Made by a program: the position numbers and the translations under genes. From assembly GCA_035315685.1 (NCBI GenBank), contig DATFXR010000901.1:1-26820 (forward strand): a stretch of DNA of 26,820 nt, given 5' to 3'. The notes beneath the pieces were generated by a model. The model made no database searches and was not told the origin of the DNA. It saw only the letters and a program-made list of their open reading frames with translations. Positions 7,243 to 16,251 of the stretch are shown in pieces; position 1 is the first letter of the stretch; each line of letters opens with the position of its first letter. This DNA comes from QHWK01 sp035315685 (lineage in GTDB: Bacteria > Acidobacteriota > Vicinamibacteria > Vicinamibacterales > CAVVIG01).

Positions 7243-9842
7243 CACTTGATTCCTTCGATGATGAATAGATCGGACAGCGTCCGTATGTACCAGTAGCAGT
7301 ACGCCGTGCCATCCGGTGTGATGAACAGGTTGTTGATCGCCTCGAGGCCGACCGGGTCTGCCGCTTTCAGCGTTCTCCAGGATCGGCGCACGCCTGCGAC
7401 GACATCGATTTTGTCGATGGCGGCCTCCATCGTCTGGTAGATCGTCGCGGGGGTATCCGACCATTGCGGCGCGCGCACGACGTAGAGGTAGTGCCCGTCC
7501 CGACTCCATTGCACCGCCGAATCCTCGGAGGAGAGGAAGGGCAACGGCCGGGCGTCGCCGCCGTCGATCGCAAACAACACGTGCTTCTCGCCGGAGGCGC
7601 CCTCGACGAACCGCCCGTCCGGAGTCACCAACGCTTGCGTCCGCCAGCCCTCTGGGGAAATCGGGCGCGGGTCGCCTCCGCTGAGGTTTTGGACGTAGAT
7701 TCGAGCACCGCGGCCGCGCTCACGGCCGCCGAACACCACGCGGCGTCCATCTGGCGTGAAATTCGCCTCGTGCAGTCCGATGAGACTTCCAAGAACCAAT
7801 GCTCTCGAGGCGCCCGGCCCGACTGGAACCAGCACCCAACCCTTTTCACGCGAGTTCGGCGGCGCAGCCTCCGGTCGTGCGAGCACCCACCGGCCATCTG
7901 GAGACAGATCCTCGGGATAGCCATTCGCAAGTCGAACCGCGGCAGAGCCATCCGTGCGACGAAGATAGATTCCTTGATTGCGCGCTCCGCCGCCGCGAAC
8001 CTCGCCGAACAGCGCCGTGCGTCCGTCAGGCGATAACGCCTCGATTGCCGAGCCATCGTACCAACTCAGATCGCGATCTACGGTCTCACCGGTCGCGCGA
8101 CACGCGAAGCCTTCACGCCCGTGATGGCGGACGGCCAGCACTCTGCCGTCCTGAAAGACATCCTGCAGTTGCAAGATATCCGGGGCTGGCGCGAGGATCC
8201 GCTCGCGGCCGTCCAGGGAGACTGGGCGAATGGCCGCCGGGACGTCGCCCCGCGAGCCGGTAAACCAAATCTCGCTGGCGTCACGGGACCAGGCCAGCGC
8301 CAGCGCAGGACTCCACCCCCTCGACAGCACCGTCTTCCTGAGGCTGCGATCGACGACCACGATGTTGGCACCGCCTTCTCCCTGCCCTTCGATAAACGCG
8401 ACCCGATCGCCGCGCGGCGAAACGCGAATCGAGCCCAGGTGAGATGGCGACTCGTAGATTTTCGTTCCGATGGGAAACTCCACCTGCACTCTTCCGCCGT
8501 CGATCGCGCGAACGACCGCGATTTCCGACTCGTCGGGACTCCAGTCGGCCGTGATGACATTCTCGAGAACATCGCGCGGAGCGCCGCCCGCCAGCGGAAC
8601 CCGCGCCAGCGTTCCGAGCGAACGGAACACGGTCTGACGGCCGCGCATGAAAACCATCTCTCCAGATGCGGAGATGCCGAACAGGCGGGCTTGTGGGATC
8701 CCGAGCGGCCGTGATTCGTTGCTACCCTGCCGCGTCAGAAAGAGCTCGTGTGGTCCTCCTTCCCACGAAGCGCTGTACACGATCGTCTGGCCGTCTGGCG
8801 CGAAACGGGCGGACGTAATCACGCCGCGACGGTAGGTGATCTGACGAAATGCGGGAAGCGCGGACGGCGCGCGTCTCAGCGCCGGAATCATCGCCATCAT
8901 CAGTATCGCGAGCGCCGCGGCCGATGCACCGACAATCGCGACGCGGCGTCGCTTCAGGGATCGCGCGGGCGCGACGTCCTGCTGAAGCGTCGTGAGAATC
9001 CAGGACAGCCCCGCCGAAAAATCGCGCGCCGTTTGCCACCGTTCATCCGCGTTCTTGGCAAGACAGCGTCGCACTGCCCAATCGAACGACGCCGGCGTCA
9101 ATGGCTGCCGCACTCGCAGCGGCGCGGGGTCATAGGTCAGAATCGCCGCGATCAGGCTGGCCGTGCTGTCGCCACGAAAGGGCCGTTCACCCGTGGTCAT
9201 CTCGTAGAGGATGCCGCCGAGGGCGAAGAGATCGGCGCGTGCGTCGACAGCTTTTCCCTCGAGCTGCTCCGGCGCCATGTAGGCGACCGTGCCGACAATG
9301 AGACCCGACGACGTCGACGGCGGCATGCTTGCCGTGGCCTCGCTGACTTCTTCGGCCAGATTGCCGGCGCGCAGCTTGGCCAGCCCGAAATCGAGCAGCT
9401 TCGGGCCGTCCCGGGCAAGCATGACGTTACTGGGTTTCAGATCCCGGTGGACGATCTCGGCGCGATGCGCCTCATTGAGCGCCTCCGCCATCTGAATGCC
9501 GTAACGCAGGGCGTCCTCGAATTTCAGCGGACCACGCTTCAGCCGATCGGCGAGCGTCTCACCCTGCACGTACTCCATCACCAGAAACGTCGTCGCTCCG
9601 TGCTGGCCGATGTCGTAGAGCTGGCAGATATGCTGATGAGACACACGCGAGATGGCACGTGCCTCGCGCTTGAACCGCTCGACCCTCTCAGACGACGACT
9701 TTTCGGGATCGGACAGGACCTTCAGCGCCACGATCCGACCGAGTCGCGTGTCGCGGGCACGATACACTTCGCCCATTCCACCGACGCCGAGTTGCGCCAG
9801 AATCTCGAACGGGCCGATGCGAGCGCCAGGGGAAAACACCAT
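7242..9842 (-). CDS. Membrane Ser/Thr protein kinase with TolB/PD40-type beta-propeller sensor
   Basis: Encodes 866 residues. Residues 12-280 form a Hanks-type kinase: glycine loop G-V-G-G-M-G-E-V-Y (19-27), ATP-anchoring Lys41 in V-A-L-K, catalytic H-R-D-L-K-P-S-N (132-139, Asp134), D-F-G (151-153) and a later Y-M-A-P-E-Q. All key residues are present, so it should be active. After a basic run (K-R-R-R) comes one hydrophobic span at about 302-322. The remainder is a WD40/TolB-like propeller with repeated S-P-D-G-R or T-P-D-G-R turns, predicted outside the membrane. Known relatives in Acidobacteria pair this kinase with such a sensor. The gene ends in TGATG overlapping the FHA regulator. A TATAAT lies 29 nt before the ATG. 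Confidence 0.92.
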   Translation of the reverse strand: MVFSPGARIGPFEILAQLGVGGMGEVYRARDTRLGRIVALKVLSDPEKSSSERVERFKREARAISRVSHQHICQLYDIGQHGATTFLVMEYVQGETLADRLKRGPLKFEDALRYGIQMAEALNEAHRAEIVHRDLKPSNVMLARDGPKLLDFGLAKLRAGNLAEEVSEATASMPPSTSSGLIVGTVAYMAPEQLEGKAVDARADLFALGGILYEMTTGERPFRGDSTASLIAAILTYDPAPLRVRQPLTPASFDWAVRRCLAKNADERWQTARDFSAGLSWILTTLQQDVAPARSLKRRRVAIVGASAAALAILMMAMIPALRRAPSALPAFRQITYRRGVITSARFAPDGQTIVYSASWEGGPHELFLTRQGSNESRPLGIPQARLFGISASGEMVFMRGRQTVFRSLGTLARVPLAGGAPRDVLENVITADWSPDESEIAVVRAIDGGRVQVEFPIGTKIYESPSHLGSIRVSPRGDRVAFIEGQGEGGANIVVVDRSLRKTVLSRGWSPALALAWSRDASEIWFTGSRGDVPAAIRPVSLDGRERILAPAPDILQLQDVFQDGRVLAVRHHGREGFACRATGETVDRDLSWYDGSAIEALSPDGRTALFGEVRGGGARNQGIYLRRTDGSAAVRLANGYPEDLSPDGRWVLARPEAAPPNSREKGWVLVPVGPGASRALVLGSLIGLHEANFTPDGRRVVFGGRERGRGARIYVQNLSGGDPRPISPEGWRTQALVTPDGRFVEGASGEKHVLFAIDGGDARPLPFLSSEDSAVQWSRDGHYLYVVRAPQWSDTPATIYQTMEAAIDKIDVVAGVRRSWRTLKAADPVGLEAINNLFITPDGTAYCYWYIRTLSDLFIIEGIK

Positions 9843-9871
9843 GGCCCGAGTCGTTTTTGGGGAGTCCGCGC

Positions 9872-9877
9872 ATTATA
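9872..9877 (-). promoter_or_regulatory. -10 element (TATAAT) upstream of kinase gene
   Basis: A perfect TATAAT on the minus strand lies 29 nt before ATG 9842, which would give a short leader of roughly 20 nt. No good -35 is seen at 16-18 bp spacing. It would drive the kinase and FHA-regulator operon. Confidence 0.5.
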
Positions 9878-10182
9878 GATCCCACGCCCCGAACGAGGCG
9901 GCCGCGCCGATAGTCATCCTCAAACGACGTGCAAGAGCTCAGCAATCAGGTGACCGACAGAAACCTGACGAATTTTTTTACGCTTTCTTGAGCCCCGCCG
10001 ATGCGCGGCACCCGCGTCCATGCAGCGCACGTCGCGAACTGATCTCTCGTGCTTGGAGCGTCGCGAAGATCGACGATGACTCGCGTGGCGCGGCTGTTTC
10101 GCGAAGTCTGAGGAAACGCTGAATCTTCCCTGAGACTTTTCAAGATCCGCTACGGCACAGTCTCAGACACGAAGGCTCGTTT
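9878..10182. other. Divergent intergenic region, kinase / glycosyltransferase
   Basis: About 340 bp (9843-10182) separate two divergently read genes. It contains the kinase -10 at 9872-9877. Short open frames on either strand look like chance. No terminator or operator repeat was recognised. Confidence 0.4.
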
Positions 10183-11814
10183 GTGATACAGGAAGCAAGA
10201 GCGGGTTACACATCCTCCAATCGCTGGGAGGCGCCCGTAAGAGAGCAGGCCAAGCGGTCTGAAGACGGACGCTCGGTCGCGGGCGCCGTCTTCTCGAAAC
10301 GCGAAGCGATCCTGATTGCGGCAGCGGCCATGACCATCCCGTTAACGTTGATCGTGTTCTTGTCGCGGTTGACGATCGATGACGCCTATATCACCTTTCG
10401 ATACGCGCGCCACCTGGCTGAAGGATACGGACTCGGCGCATGGAATCGCACCGGCGAGCACGTCGAAGGCTACTCGTCGCTTCTGTGGACCCTGCTGCTC
10501 GCCGGCGCCGCTCGGCTCGGTATCGATATCCAACTAGCGTCGAAGGTATTGGGCGCTGCGGCGGCGCTTGTCGTAATTGCCACGCTCGCCCGGCTCCGCG
10601 ACGATCGCCCCGCCTTCCTTACGGGTCTCTTCCTCGCGCTCTACGCGCCGTTCGTGCTGTACGCCGCGTCGGGGATGGAGGCCGTGGCGTTTACCAGCCT
10701 CGTCACGCTTGCGCTGGTCGGCCCAGCCGCGTCGCAACCGATCGTCGCGCCGCTCCTCGTCGCGATGCGGCCGGAGGGCATGCTCGTCGCGGGTGTCGAC
10801 GTGCTGGCGGTCACCTGGCGCCGCGAGCAGCGGCGATGGATCGTCGCGACGGCGATTGCCGCCGCCCTGACGTTTGCGGCAATCGCGATTCACCGCTGGG
10901 CGGCGTATCACGCGCTCGCACCCAACACCTACTACGCCAAGGTGGCGGGCGGCGGCGTTGGACACGTGAAGCTCGGCCTCTTGTACGTCGGCGGCTGGAT
11001 GCTGGCGCACGCGGTAGTGGTCGCCTTTCTGGCAATTGGTGTCGTCGCGATGTGGCGCGCAGGTAATCGCCGTGGATTGATGTGCCTCGCGCTCTTCGTC
11101 ATCTACGTCATCTATCTGGCGGGCGCGGGTGGAGATCCACCGACTGCATTCCCCTTCTGGCGCCAGTTCGTCCACGTGGCCCCGGCCTGGGTGCTCATCG
11201 CCATGACCGGTCTCACCAGCGTCGTGCGCAATCGACGATGGTTGCAGGTCGCTGCCGCTGTCGGACTGGCGCTCGCCGCCAACGCCGGCATCGCTCTCGT
11301 GCAGGAGCGCGGCGGTCCGCGACCGGGCAACGCCGACTATTTCACCTGGCTCGCGTCATTGGCAACGCCCACCACGACGATCTCCAGCAGCTACGCAGGC
11401 GCACTTCCGTTCGTCGTGGACGCTGTCCATATCGACGCTCTTGGATTGAACACGCCCTACATCGCACGGCACGGCACATTCGATCCCAACGGGCCCCAGG
11501 ACTCCAAGACTGACATGCGCTGGGTGACCGAGCAGCGCCCGGACATCATCGAGGGGTATCTGTCGGGCCGGGCGCTTCTCCGCGGAGCCAGCCCGGATGA
11601 GATCCTCGGTGCGCGCCGCCGCAAAATGATTCTCGAGATGCTCTCGTCGCCGCGCTTTCAACGCGAGTACGTCTTCGTCCGCAACGCGCCGTACGATCGC
11701 ATGGATCGCGCGGCGTTTCTGCGCCGCGACTTCTGGGAGGCCCATCCCCGGCGCCCCGCGCTCGACTGCGTGTCGGTTGCCAAGACCGCGCTCGCGGCGT
11801 TTGCGAGCCAGTGA
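10183..11814 (+). CDS. GT-C type integral membrane glycosyltransferase, AftB-like
   Basis: Encodes 543 residues from GTG 10183. After a polar start of about 40 residues, a transmembrane helix (about 45-62) is followed by L-T-I-D-D-A-Y-I-T-F-R-Y-A-R and then E-H-V-E-G-Y-S-S-L-L-W-T-L-L-L. This is the signature loop of polyprenyl-phosphate-dependent GT-C glycosyltransferases related to mycobacterial AftB, with the acidic D-D pair. About eight to ten hydrophobic spans follow to residue 390, then a soluble C-terminal domain. Such enzymes move sugars from lipid carriers on the outer face of the inner membrane; the acceptor is unknown. The first 35 residues are not typical, so the true start may lie further in (an ATG at 10330 is in frame, but inside the first helix). 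It is transcribed away from the kinase. Confidence 0.8.
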   Translation: MIQEARAGYTSSNRWEAPVREQAKRSEDGRSVAGAVFSKREAILIAAAAMTIPLTLIVFLSRLTIDDAYITFRYARHLAEGYGLGAWNRTGEHVEGYSSLLWTLLLAGAARLGIDIQLASKVLGAAAALVVIATLARLRDDRPAFLTGLFLALYAPFVLYAASGMEAVAFTSLVTLALVGPAASQPIVAPLLVAMRPEGMLVAGVDVLAVTWRREQRRWIVATAIAAALTFAAIAIHRWAAYHALAPNTYYAKVAGGGVGHVKLGLLYVGGWMLAHAVVVAFLAIGVVAMWRAGNRRGLMCLALFVIYVIYLAGAGGDPPTAFPFWRQFVHVAPAWVLIAMTGLTSVVRNRRWLQVAAAVGLALAANAGIALVQERGGPRPGNADYFTWLASLATPTTTISSSYAGALPFVVDAVHIDALGLNTPYIARHGTFDPNGPQDSKTDMRWVTEQRPDIIEGYLSGRALLRGASPDEILGARRRKMILEMLSSPRFQREYVFVRNAPYDRMDRAAFLRRDFWEAHPRRPALDCVSVAKTALAAFASQ

Positions 11815-11889
11815 GCGTCACCGTTTGTGCGACGCGACGCATCGTGACAGGTCGCGCCGGCCGGGGTATTGTCAGAGGCTCTCACCACA

Positions 11890-12290
11890 GGAACCGCTCG
11901 GGGCGCACGATCGCGAACCGTCAGTTCCAGGTCGGGCAAGCGGTGCGCCTGCTGCGTGCGCTCGGCGCAAACAAAGTCTGTCGTATCAACAAACCGCCGT
12001 TCGTCATCCACAGCCACAGCACGATGCGTATGGGCGTGAGCGAGGAGGACTCGGTGCTTGACGCGACCTGAGAAGCGCGGTGGCTCAAGCGCCTGTTCGT
12101 GGCCGACAACTCGGCGCTCGCCAGCAGCCTCGGCGGGCCGAATCCCACGTTGACGACGCAAGCGCTCGCCACGCGAACCGGCGAACGGATCTCTTTCAAC
12201 GGTATTTTGACGGCGATCCGTGGGTACGCACAGAAGCTGCCGTTTCGTCCATCGAGCCCGCTGTGACCCGTGCGGTGATGGAAGGAACGG
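11890..12290 (+). pseudogene. GMC-family oxidoreductase, C-terminal remnant
   Basis: One frame reads H-S-H-S-T-M-R-M-G, then meets an in-frame TGA at 12069-12071. It resumes in the same frame with L-F-V-A-D-N-S-A-L-A-S-S-L-G-G-P-N-P-T-L-T-T-Q-A-L-A-T-R-T. This is the FAD-proximal C-terminal block of GMC oxidoreductases (catalytic His, then N-P-x-x-T). Near 12185 the frame shifts, and the tail F-Q-R-Y-F-D-G-D-P-W-V ... S-S-I-E-P-A-V-T-R-A-V is in the next frame. The FAD-binding N-terminal part is missing: the sequence just upstream belongs to the end of the glycosyltransferase gene. A nonsense codon, a frameshift and a 5' truncation make it a clear pseudogene. Confidence 0.8.
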
Positions 12291-12594
12291 CAGCTGTGAT
12301 GTCCGGCGTGCTTAATGAAGAGGTTGGCATGAGCGAGAGTACCCGCAGACGGAGCTTGCACAACATCCTGAAGAATTCCTGAGGGTCCGTTGAGACTTTC
12401 CCGTCGCTCAAGACAAGAATTGAGCGATAACGCTGGCGATAGAACGGCGTCGGCCGCCGCGCTCGCTGCAAGCGCCATGGGCGCTCGGTTGTCGCCGCCA
12501 AGTCCGCGGCTGCCACGCATCTGGTCGGCTGTCGTTCACCGCGTTTTCCAATCGCCATGCGCAACGTGTAGTGCAGAGTAATTCGCGAAGACCA
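12291..12594. other. Gene-free stretch
   Basis: About 300 bp follow the GMC remnant. The remnant's second frame runs on to 12382 without recognisable family sequence. No RNA gene or repeat was seen. A possible -10 (TAATTC, 12579-12584) lies 10 nt before the next gene's ATG. Confidence 0.4.
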
Positions 12595-13329
12595 ATGGGC
12601 CACGAGGCGAACAACCGGTCACGCACGCTAATAGCATCCGTAGTCGCGACAGTGTGTCCAGCATGTTTTGCGATGGTGATGACCCTCAGCGCCCACGCGC
12701 ACCGACGCCCAGCGGTGTTGCCGACGGCGCAAGGAGCGCCAACGGCTGGAATCGTTGAGGGTCGAGTGCTCTGGAACGAACAGCCGGTTGCGGGCGCCCG
12801 CGTCTTTGCGACCGATCAGTACGACTTTTCATCGACGCATTATGGAGAAGCGACGACTGACGCCAACGGGCATTTCTCGATTCCCAGAGTACCAGCCGGC
12901 CAGCGATACTTGTACACGTTCGGCAACGGACCGGAATACTGGGTTGCCGCAGTCACGCCGTTCCTGATGCCGGCTGGCACGGGCACGGCTGCAGCCGACA
13001 CCTACCTGTGCCGGGGGTTCGATCCCACCGCACCGGAAAAGGACGAGACGCTCGTCGTCAGCCGTCCGGTACTGAGATGGAACCCTTATCCGGGTGCGAG
13101 CGATTATGCCGTTCGAGTGCTTCGCACCGGCCAAAACACGTTCGCCTTCAGTCGCGGCGATCAGGACGCTCGCCTGACGACCACGACTGCGCAAGTCGAT
13201 GTTGACCTGGCTCCCGGTCAATACACCTGGCGTGTCGATGCCTTCAACCAACAGGGGCACATTATCGGCTGCAGTTACTACCCGCGTACCTTCGTGATTG
13301 CTGGCGCGCAAGGACTCCGACTCCAGTGA
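12595..13329 (+). CDS. Secreted protein with carboxypeptidase-regulatory-like domain
   Basis: Encodes 244 residues from ATG 12595; the frame is open to a GTG at 12571, but the ATG gives a better signal peptide. Residues about 1-36 are basic then hydrophobic (R-S-R-T-L-I-A-S-V-V-A-T-V) ending A-H-A, a likely export signal. Residues about 50-105 look like a CarboxypepD_reg-type beta sandwich: G-I-V-E-G-R-V-L-W-N-E-Q-P-V-A-G-A-R-V-F, then T-D-A-N-G-H-F-S-I-P-R-V-P-A-G. The second half contains W-N-P-Y-P-G-A-S-D-Y-A-V-R-V and P-G-Q-Y-T-W-R-V-D-A-F-N-Q-Q-G, like a fibronectin-III-type unit. It is probably a binding or structural exported protein with no enzymatic residues. It sits isolated among pseudogenes. 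Confidence 0.7.
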   Translation: MGHEANNRSRTLIASVVATVCPACFAMVMTLSAHAHRRPAVLPTAQGAPTAGIVEGRVLWNEQPVAGARVFATDQYDFSSTHYGEATTDANGHFSIPRVPAGQRYLYTFGNGPEYWVAAVTPFLMPAGTGTAAADTYLCRGFDPTAPEKDETLVVSRPVLRWNPYPGASDYAVRVLRTGQNTFAFSRGDQDARLTTTTAQVDVDLAPGQYTWRVDAFNQQGHIIGCSYYPRTFVIAGAQGLRLQ

Positions 13330-13482
13330 GCGGCGCAACCAGCCTCAACCCCGACATCGATCCGATCGCCACCGTTAGGGTATCGCGCTCGGCGGGTCGA
13401 TCCAGCACGGCGGCGGCGGCCAGCGTCTCGCGGAAATGCCAGGGTGAACCCCGGAGTCCGATCGTGGATCCCGGCGCCGATT

Positions 13483-13845
13483 CGGCGCGGGCTCCAGCCC
13501 GTGGTCGCGGAGAACGGTGGCGATCGTGCCTCGGGAGACCGCGTGATTGAGGTTCGCCAGAGCGCCTCGGATCCGCGTGTAGCCCCAGCCACGGTTCTCG
13601 GTGGCCATCCGCACAATCAACGCTCGGATCTCGCCCTTGACCGGTGGCCGTCCCAGAGCACGCCCATCGTATTGCTTGGGGATGAGGGTCCGGTGCCATG
13701 CGAGCAACGTGTCGGGCGTCACGATCGTGGCGAACTCGCGCAACAGCCGTCGGCCCAGTGTGCGGCCTTCCGCGGCGAGCCGACGCCGCTAGTCGTCAGT
13801 GAAGCGCACGCCTGGCTCCGAGTTGTTTCCACAGACGCACACGCG
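13483..13845 (-). pseudogene. IS3/IS481-like transposase, degraded N-terminal half
   Basis: The minus strand reads R-R-R-L-A-A-E-G-R-T-L-G-R-R, then E-F-A-T-I-V-T-P-D-T-L-L-A-W-H-R-T-L-I, then M-A-T-E-N-R-G-W-G-Y-T-R-I-R-G-A-L and R-D-H-G-L-E-P-A-P. This is the helix-turn-helix and linker part of integrase-core transposases. It is broken by an amber codon at 13789-13791 (where Gln is expected after T-D-D) and by a frame change slightly upstream, at the W-K-Q-L-G-A-R-R / V-R-F-T-D-D junction. After about 13483 the family sequence stops, so the whole catalytic core is missing. Confidence 0.75.
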
Positions 13846-13871
13846 CCCCGTGGTGGATCCATCTCTGCGCC

Positions 13872-13970
13872 GTGTCGTTCCTGGGCTACCTCCGCCTGGA
13901 GCAGATTCGACCGCTGATCGAGGCGCAGCTGGAGAACACGCTGGGGGTCAAGTCGGCGGTGTCAAGAGAC
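13872..13970 (+). other. Short coding-like fragment, unidentified
   Basis: About 30 codons with strong G/C third positions read F-L-G-Y-L-R-L-E-Q-I-R-P-L-I-E-A-Q-L-E-N, an amphipathic helical segment, then lose coding character. I do not recognise the family. It probably remains from a gene destroyed in this eroded region. The rest, up to 14150, holds nothing recognisable. Confidence 0.25.
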
Positions 13971-14167
13971 ACGTTTTCTGTTAGAGCCGCGACAGCTGGA
14001 CTGCATCGACCAGGCGTTGGTATCGTGGCGGGACTGACGAGCGCAAACGGACGTCGGGTGATTAGTTGTGGGCGCCACAACACGCGTGGGGGAGGCATCG
14101 GAGGCGAGCGTGAAACACCGTCTCGTCCGTCTCGCAGCGGTCGGCGAATGGTGCGCGAGGGCTGAAG

Positions 14168-15841
14168 ATGCAAGTTCTACCTAACAATATCGCTGTCTGG
14201 AACGATGCCAACCCGTCCTGGGACGCTGCACACTCATGGGAGTGTTCCTGTCGGGCACTTCCTCCAACGTCGGCGAATCCGCATGGGGCGATCGTCGTGT
14301 TGCGTGGACAGCCACGTCCGGGCGAGGGTGTATTACGGAGACCTATTTACGATGACAGCGGCCATGTTGTCCTGGACGCCTCCGCGTCCTCGCAAGAGAG
14401 TTTTCAGAATCCCGGTTACGTTAAGGGCCACACCGACAATCATCTCGTCCGCCTGAAGAATGGAACGCTCCTGGCGATGAAGACATGCGAGTACTGGAAG
14501 ACGCCTGAGAATCCGATGCCCTGGCAGGCTGTCGGTTCACCCGTTCCATACAACCATGGCACGCAGGTATTCTGGTATCCAGGCGCTAGGCTTGGTGCTA
14601 GCTTCGACTGGAGCATGGCTGGAGTCGCCGACCCGTTTGTCTTTGAAGGCGGCAAGTACGGGTATCCGCAGGCCATTGACTCGAGTGGAAACAGATTAAC
14701 GCTTGCGACCCTTAACGAGTCTGGACACTGGAATGATTTCGCGAGCTGGAAGAACGCAGGCAGCGATCGTCCCGAACTCTACGCCTGTCCATTTACCGGT
14801 TATCTGTATCTCGCGGCGTACTTTGAAAGTGGCGCTTACAACGGCTCGGATTTGCCGAAGGATCAATGGCCTGACGCGCGGTCCGACGATCTGGTGCTGT
14901 ACTCAGCTGACAACGCCAAATCGTGGAATGTCCTATTCGAAGTCAAGGATCGACGTCCGATCGTGATGACCTCAACACCAAACGGCCGTCTGTTCCTCTA
15001 CCAATGGACGTACAACAAAGAAGTGAACGGCGCAGTGCTATGGTGTTCGAACCGCTTTGATGCCATTGTTAAGGAGCGGCCGCTTATCGGTCCTCAGCTC
15101 AACGGCTGGGCTCACAAGGAAGTTGGTGATTCTGCTAATGGTTATACCCTTGAATACAATAATGGGGTCATTCGATATACCGAACGCGTAAACGGAAAGA
15201 CTCTCACTATCTCTGATGCCGATCCAGAGCTCAGCACCAAGGTTAACGCGATTCGCCACCCCGCGATCTCCCGCGTAAGCACGGACACGTCGGCCACCAG
15301 CATAGTTCGCGTGACGTATCCACTCCTGAACGAATACGGTCGCATGACCGTTGTCATCCTTGAGATCGAAGTCGTCGAACTCACAGGCGAGAGTGACCTT
15401 GCTGGTCCGGAAACCGGGTTCAAAGACATCAGACGGGTGGGCAGGATTGAGTCTGACCATACTGCTACCCATTCAATCGTTCACGGTACGTTTGTCGATC
15501 CTGACTACATCAGCATGCCGTCGGGTGTCCATTCCAATACATCACTGTTTTACTGGTTAGATTGGCCGGCCGTCACGCACGCTGTGCCGACTACGGAGAA
15601 CGAGATGTCTGCTCGCTATTCCATATGCTATGGGAACCACGAGATCTCACCTACCAACCCGCTGTCGGTCACAAATGGGCAGCTACGGACGTGGCCTGGA
15701 TCCAACGTCGGCGGAGACTACCTCGACGGGGGATTCTTCTATTGGAATGGGCTCAATTATGTTGCGCAATGGGTTGAACCGGCAGGGATTCGAGCGAACA
15801 TCGTTTATTCGCTACCTATCCCTTTTCCGATATTTCCTTAA
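14168..15841 (+). CDS. Sialidase/BNR-like beta-propeller protein, lower G+C
   Basis: Encodes 557 residues; GAGG at 14157-14160 lies 7 nt before the ATG, a reasonable ribosome site. The section D-N-H-L-V-R-L-K-N-G-T-L-L-A (about 92-105) resembles the entry strand of BNR/sialidase propellers. L-Y-S-A-D-N-A-K-S-W-N-V-L (about 245-257) fits a degenerate Asp-box (S-x-D-x-G-x-x-W with Gly replaced by Ala). No full set of sialidase catalytic residues was identified, so it may be a non-catalytic propeller. There is no signal peptide at the chosen start. Residues about 25-65 look poor, and another frame reads better there, so the 5' end may be frameshifted. Codon use is markedly richer in A/T than in neighbouring genes, which suggests recent transfer. 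Confidence 0.6.
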   Translation: MQVLPNNIAVWNDANPSWDAAHSWECSCRALPPTSANPHGAIVVLRGQPRPGEGVLRRPIYDDSGHVVLDASASSQESFQNPGYVKGHTDNHLVRLKNGTLLAMKTCEYWKTPENPMPWQAVGSPVPYNHGTQVFWYPGARLGASFDWSMAGVADPFVFEGGKYGYPQAIDSSGNRLTLATLNESGHWNDFASWKNAGSDRPELYACPFTGYLYLAAYFESGAYNGSDLPKDQWPDARSDDLVLYSADNAKSWNVLFEVKDRRPIVMTSTPNGRLFLYQWTYNKEVNGAVLWCSNRFDAIVKERPLIGPQLNGWAHKEVGDSANGYTLEYNNGVIRYTERVNGKTLTISDADPELSTKVNAIRHPAISRVSTDTSATSIVRVTYPLLNEYGRMTVVILEIEVVELTGESDLAGPETGFKDIRRVGRIESDHTATHSIVHGTFVDPDYISMPSGVHSNTSLFYWLDWPAVTHAVPTTENEMSARYSICYGNHEISPTNPLSVTNGQLRTWPGSNVGGDYLDGGFFYWNGLNYVAQWVEPAGIRANIVYSLPIPFPIFP

Positions 15842-16251
15842 TGCGTTGGGAACAGCCATGCTGTGGTCACTGACATCGTGGACTTTCGTGTACGAGTTGT
15901 CGTCTCCGGTTCAGGAACACCCGCATTTCCATCGGAGGCTGGGCGGTTTGGCCGATGATGGTTCGCATGACGACGACGTTTCGCCCGCAGCGACGCTATG
16001 ACCCATCGGCTCCTCGCGGAACTTGACCAACGCCACTGATCTCGGTATCTGACGCTCGACGGCGCGTGGGTCCGCTCGCTGCGGTGCCGACGGTCGTGGT
16101 CATGTGGACGTATCGAAGCCAACAACAGTCCGGCGGAGATGGACCCAACAAATTGCGTGAGAAACCGCGAACACGCCCGCGGTTCCAGCTTGCGCCGGAC
16201 GCTCATTCAGATTCGCTACACTTTGTAAGTTGTTGACAGGGCTAATGTTGG
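15842..16251. other. Gene-free stretch between propeller gene and tRNA-Arg
   Basis: About 410 bp with no recognisable gene on either strand. The minus-strand open frame 15838-16206 has no family features. No repeat of the tRNA 3' end was found here by eye. It is probably the edge of the acquired region. Confidence 0.45.

Noticed and set aside
1554..12399. TGAGACTTT at 1554-1562, 10131-10139 and 12391-12399, same strand
   Set aside because: Three 9-bp matches in 27 kb without longer flanking similarity are compatible with chance, and the first is inside the IS66 coding region.
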